The notes under the pieces: model-generated
Databases searched by the model: none
Seen by the model: only the letters and a program-made list of their open reading frames with translations
Told to the model about the DNA's origin: nothing
Assembly: GCF_018372875.1 (NCBI RefSeq)
Contig: NZ_JAHAIF010000010.1
Location: 1-64,000 of the forward strand
Origin: Clostridium sp.
GTDB lineage: Bacteria > Bacillota > Clostridia > Clostridiales > Clostridiaceae
Direction: 5' to 3'
DNA: 64,000 nt
Program-made: the position numbers and the translations under genes
Part shown: one piece after another, positions 63,801 through 64,000 of the stretch
How the letters are laid out: every line of letters begins with the position of its first letter
Numbering within the stretch: the stretch's first letter is position 1

Positions 63801-64000
63801 TTATTTACTCATATTTTTTAGCAAATCTGCAAAAGGATTATTATTAAACTCCTCTGCTTCTTTTTTCATCTTTTTCATTATATTATTAACTACCTTCTTA
63901 TCTACCTTAGCACTTTTGTCAAATCTCTTCTCAAATTGGCTAGCCTTTTCCCTAAAATTACAGTTTTGTCCTGGGCATACGTAGATTTTTCCTTCTCCAT
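63801..64000 (-). CDS. topB: DNA topoisomerase III, C-terminal end (partial)
   Basis: The last 65 codons of a minus-strand gene that continues beyond the window. The fragment GEGKIYVCPGQNCNFREKAS looks like a C-terminal zinc-ribbon piece of clostridial TopB, and the ending NNNPFADLLKNMSK matches the usual NNPLA-type tail. TopB relaxes or decatenates DNA through single-strand passage. The catalytic part is outside the window, so the call rests on the tail. Confidence 0.7.
   Translation of the reverse strand, partial: GEGKIYVCPGQNCNFREKASQFEKRFDKSAKVDKKVVNNIMKKMKKEAEEFNNNPFADLLKNMSK

Overview
The window comes from a low-GC anaerobic Firmicute, most likely Clostridium sensu stricto. Reasons: very AT-rich DNA, strong GGAGG ribosome binding sites with some GTG/TTG starts, an IspH-ribosomal protein S1 fusion next to cmk, and the gene order mutS-mutL-miaA-hfq-(methionine gamma-lyase family)-lexA. 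Species is not assigned. I see no rRNA, tRNA, CRISPR array, prophage or insertion sequence. Most genes are on the + strand up to about 57 kb; from there most larger genes (DUF3267, lexA, tyrosine recombinase, S8 protease, topB end) are on the - strand.

Region by region. 0-17 kb holds small metabolic and transport genes: a YfcE-like phosphodiesterase, a dicarboxylate/glutamate symporter, GNAT acetyltransferases, a MATE exporter, a K+/H+ antiporter, an M28 peptidase, a dimethylarginine-hydrolase-like protein, an alpha/beta hydrolase, PhzF, a YjjG-like HAD phosphatase, an exonuclease-BRCT protein and a CAP-domain lipoprotein. Two decayed stretches lie here: 3385-4265 is a collapsed polyphosphate-type locus (VTC domain, DUF4956, Cthe_2159-like), and 5919-6400 joins two truncated genes. 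17-24 kb holds a secreted chitinase-N-domain protein, a BaiN-like flavoprotein, cmk and ispH-rpsA. 24-28.5 kb is a coherent module: DcuS/DcuR-like two-component system, secreted fumarate-reductase-like flavoprotein and FMN-binding lipoprotein, which looks like regulated extracellular electron transfer to an organic acceptor. 30.7-35.8 kb is one large surface GH20 hexosaminidase preceded by a possible leader peptide. 36-46 kb has miaB, a lipoprotein, a SatD/DUF3307 pair with a convergent half-length SatD paralogue, a SNF2/SWIM helicase, and a LysR regulator beside a secreted flavodoxin-fold oxidoreductase. 46-50 kb has a beta-propeller histidine kinase and a MIF-family protein. 50-60 kb is the conserved mismatch repair, tRNA modification, Hfq and SOS block. 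60-64 kb has a Xer-like recombinase with an extra N-terminal HTH, an AT-rich gap, an S8 protease lipoprotein and the C-terminal end of topB.

The signals most worth following are: (1) a three-copy dispersed hairpin element (near 19.4, 37.4 and 57.4 kb) with conserved arms and a conserved loop-side motif; (2) SatD read as a class III nucleotidyl cyclase-like fold, with a half-length convergent paralogue and a DUF3307 membrane partner; (3) a dif-like 28-mer at 59999-60026 beside the Xer-like recombinase, where gene orientation switches; (4) the extracellular flavin reductase module and its promoter region; (5) the collapsed polyphosphate locus; (6) a terminator-like hairpin whose right arm is the ribosome binding site of the next gene (59288-59344). 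Start codons were re-chosen from ribosome binding sites and family N-termini where the longest reading frame looked wrong.
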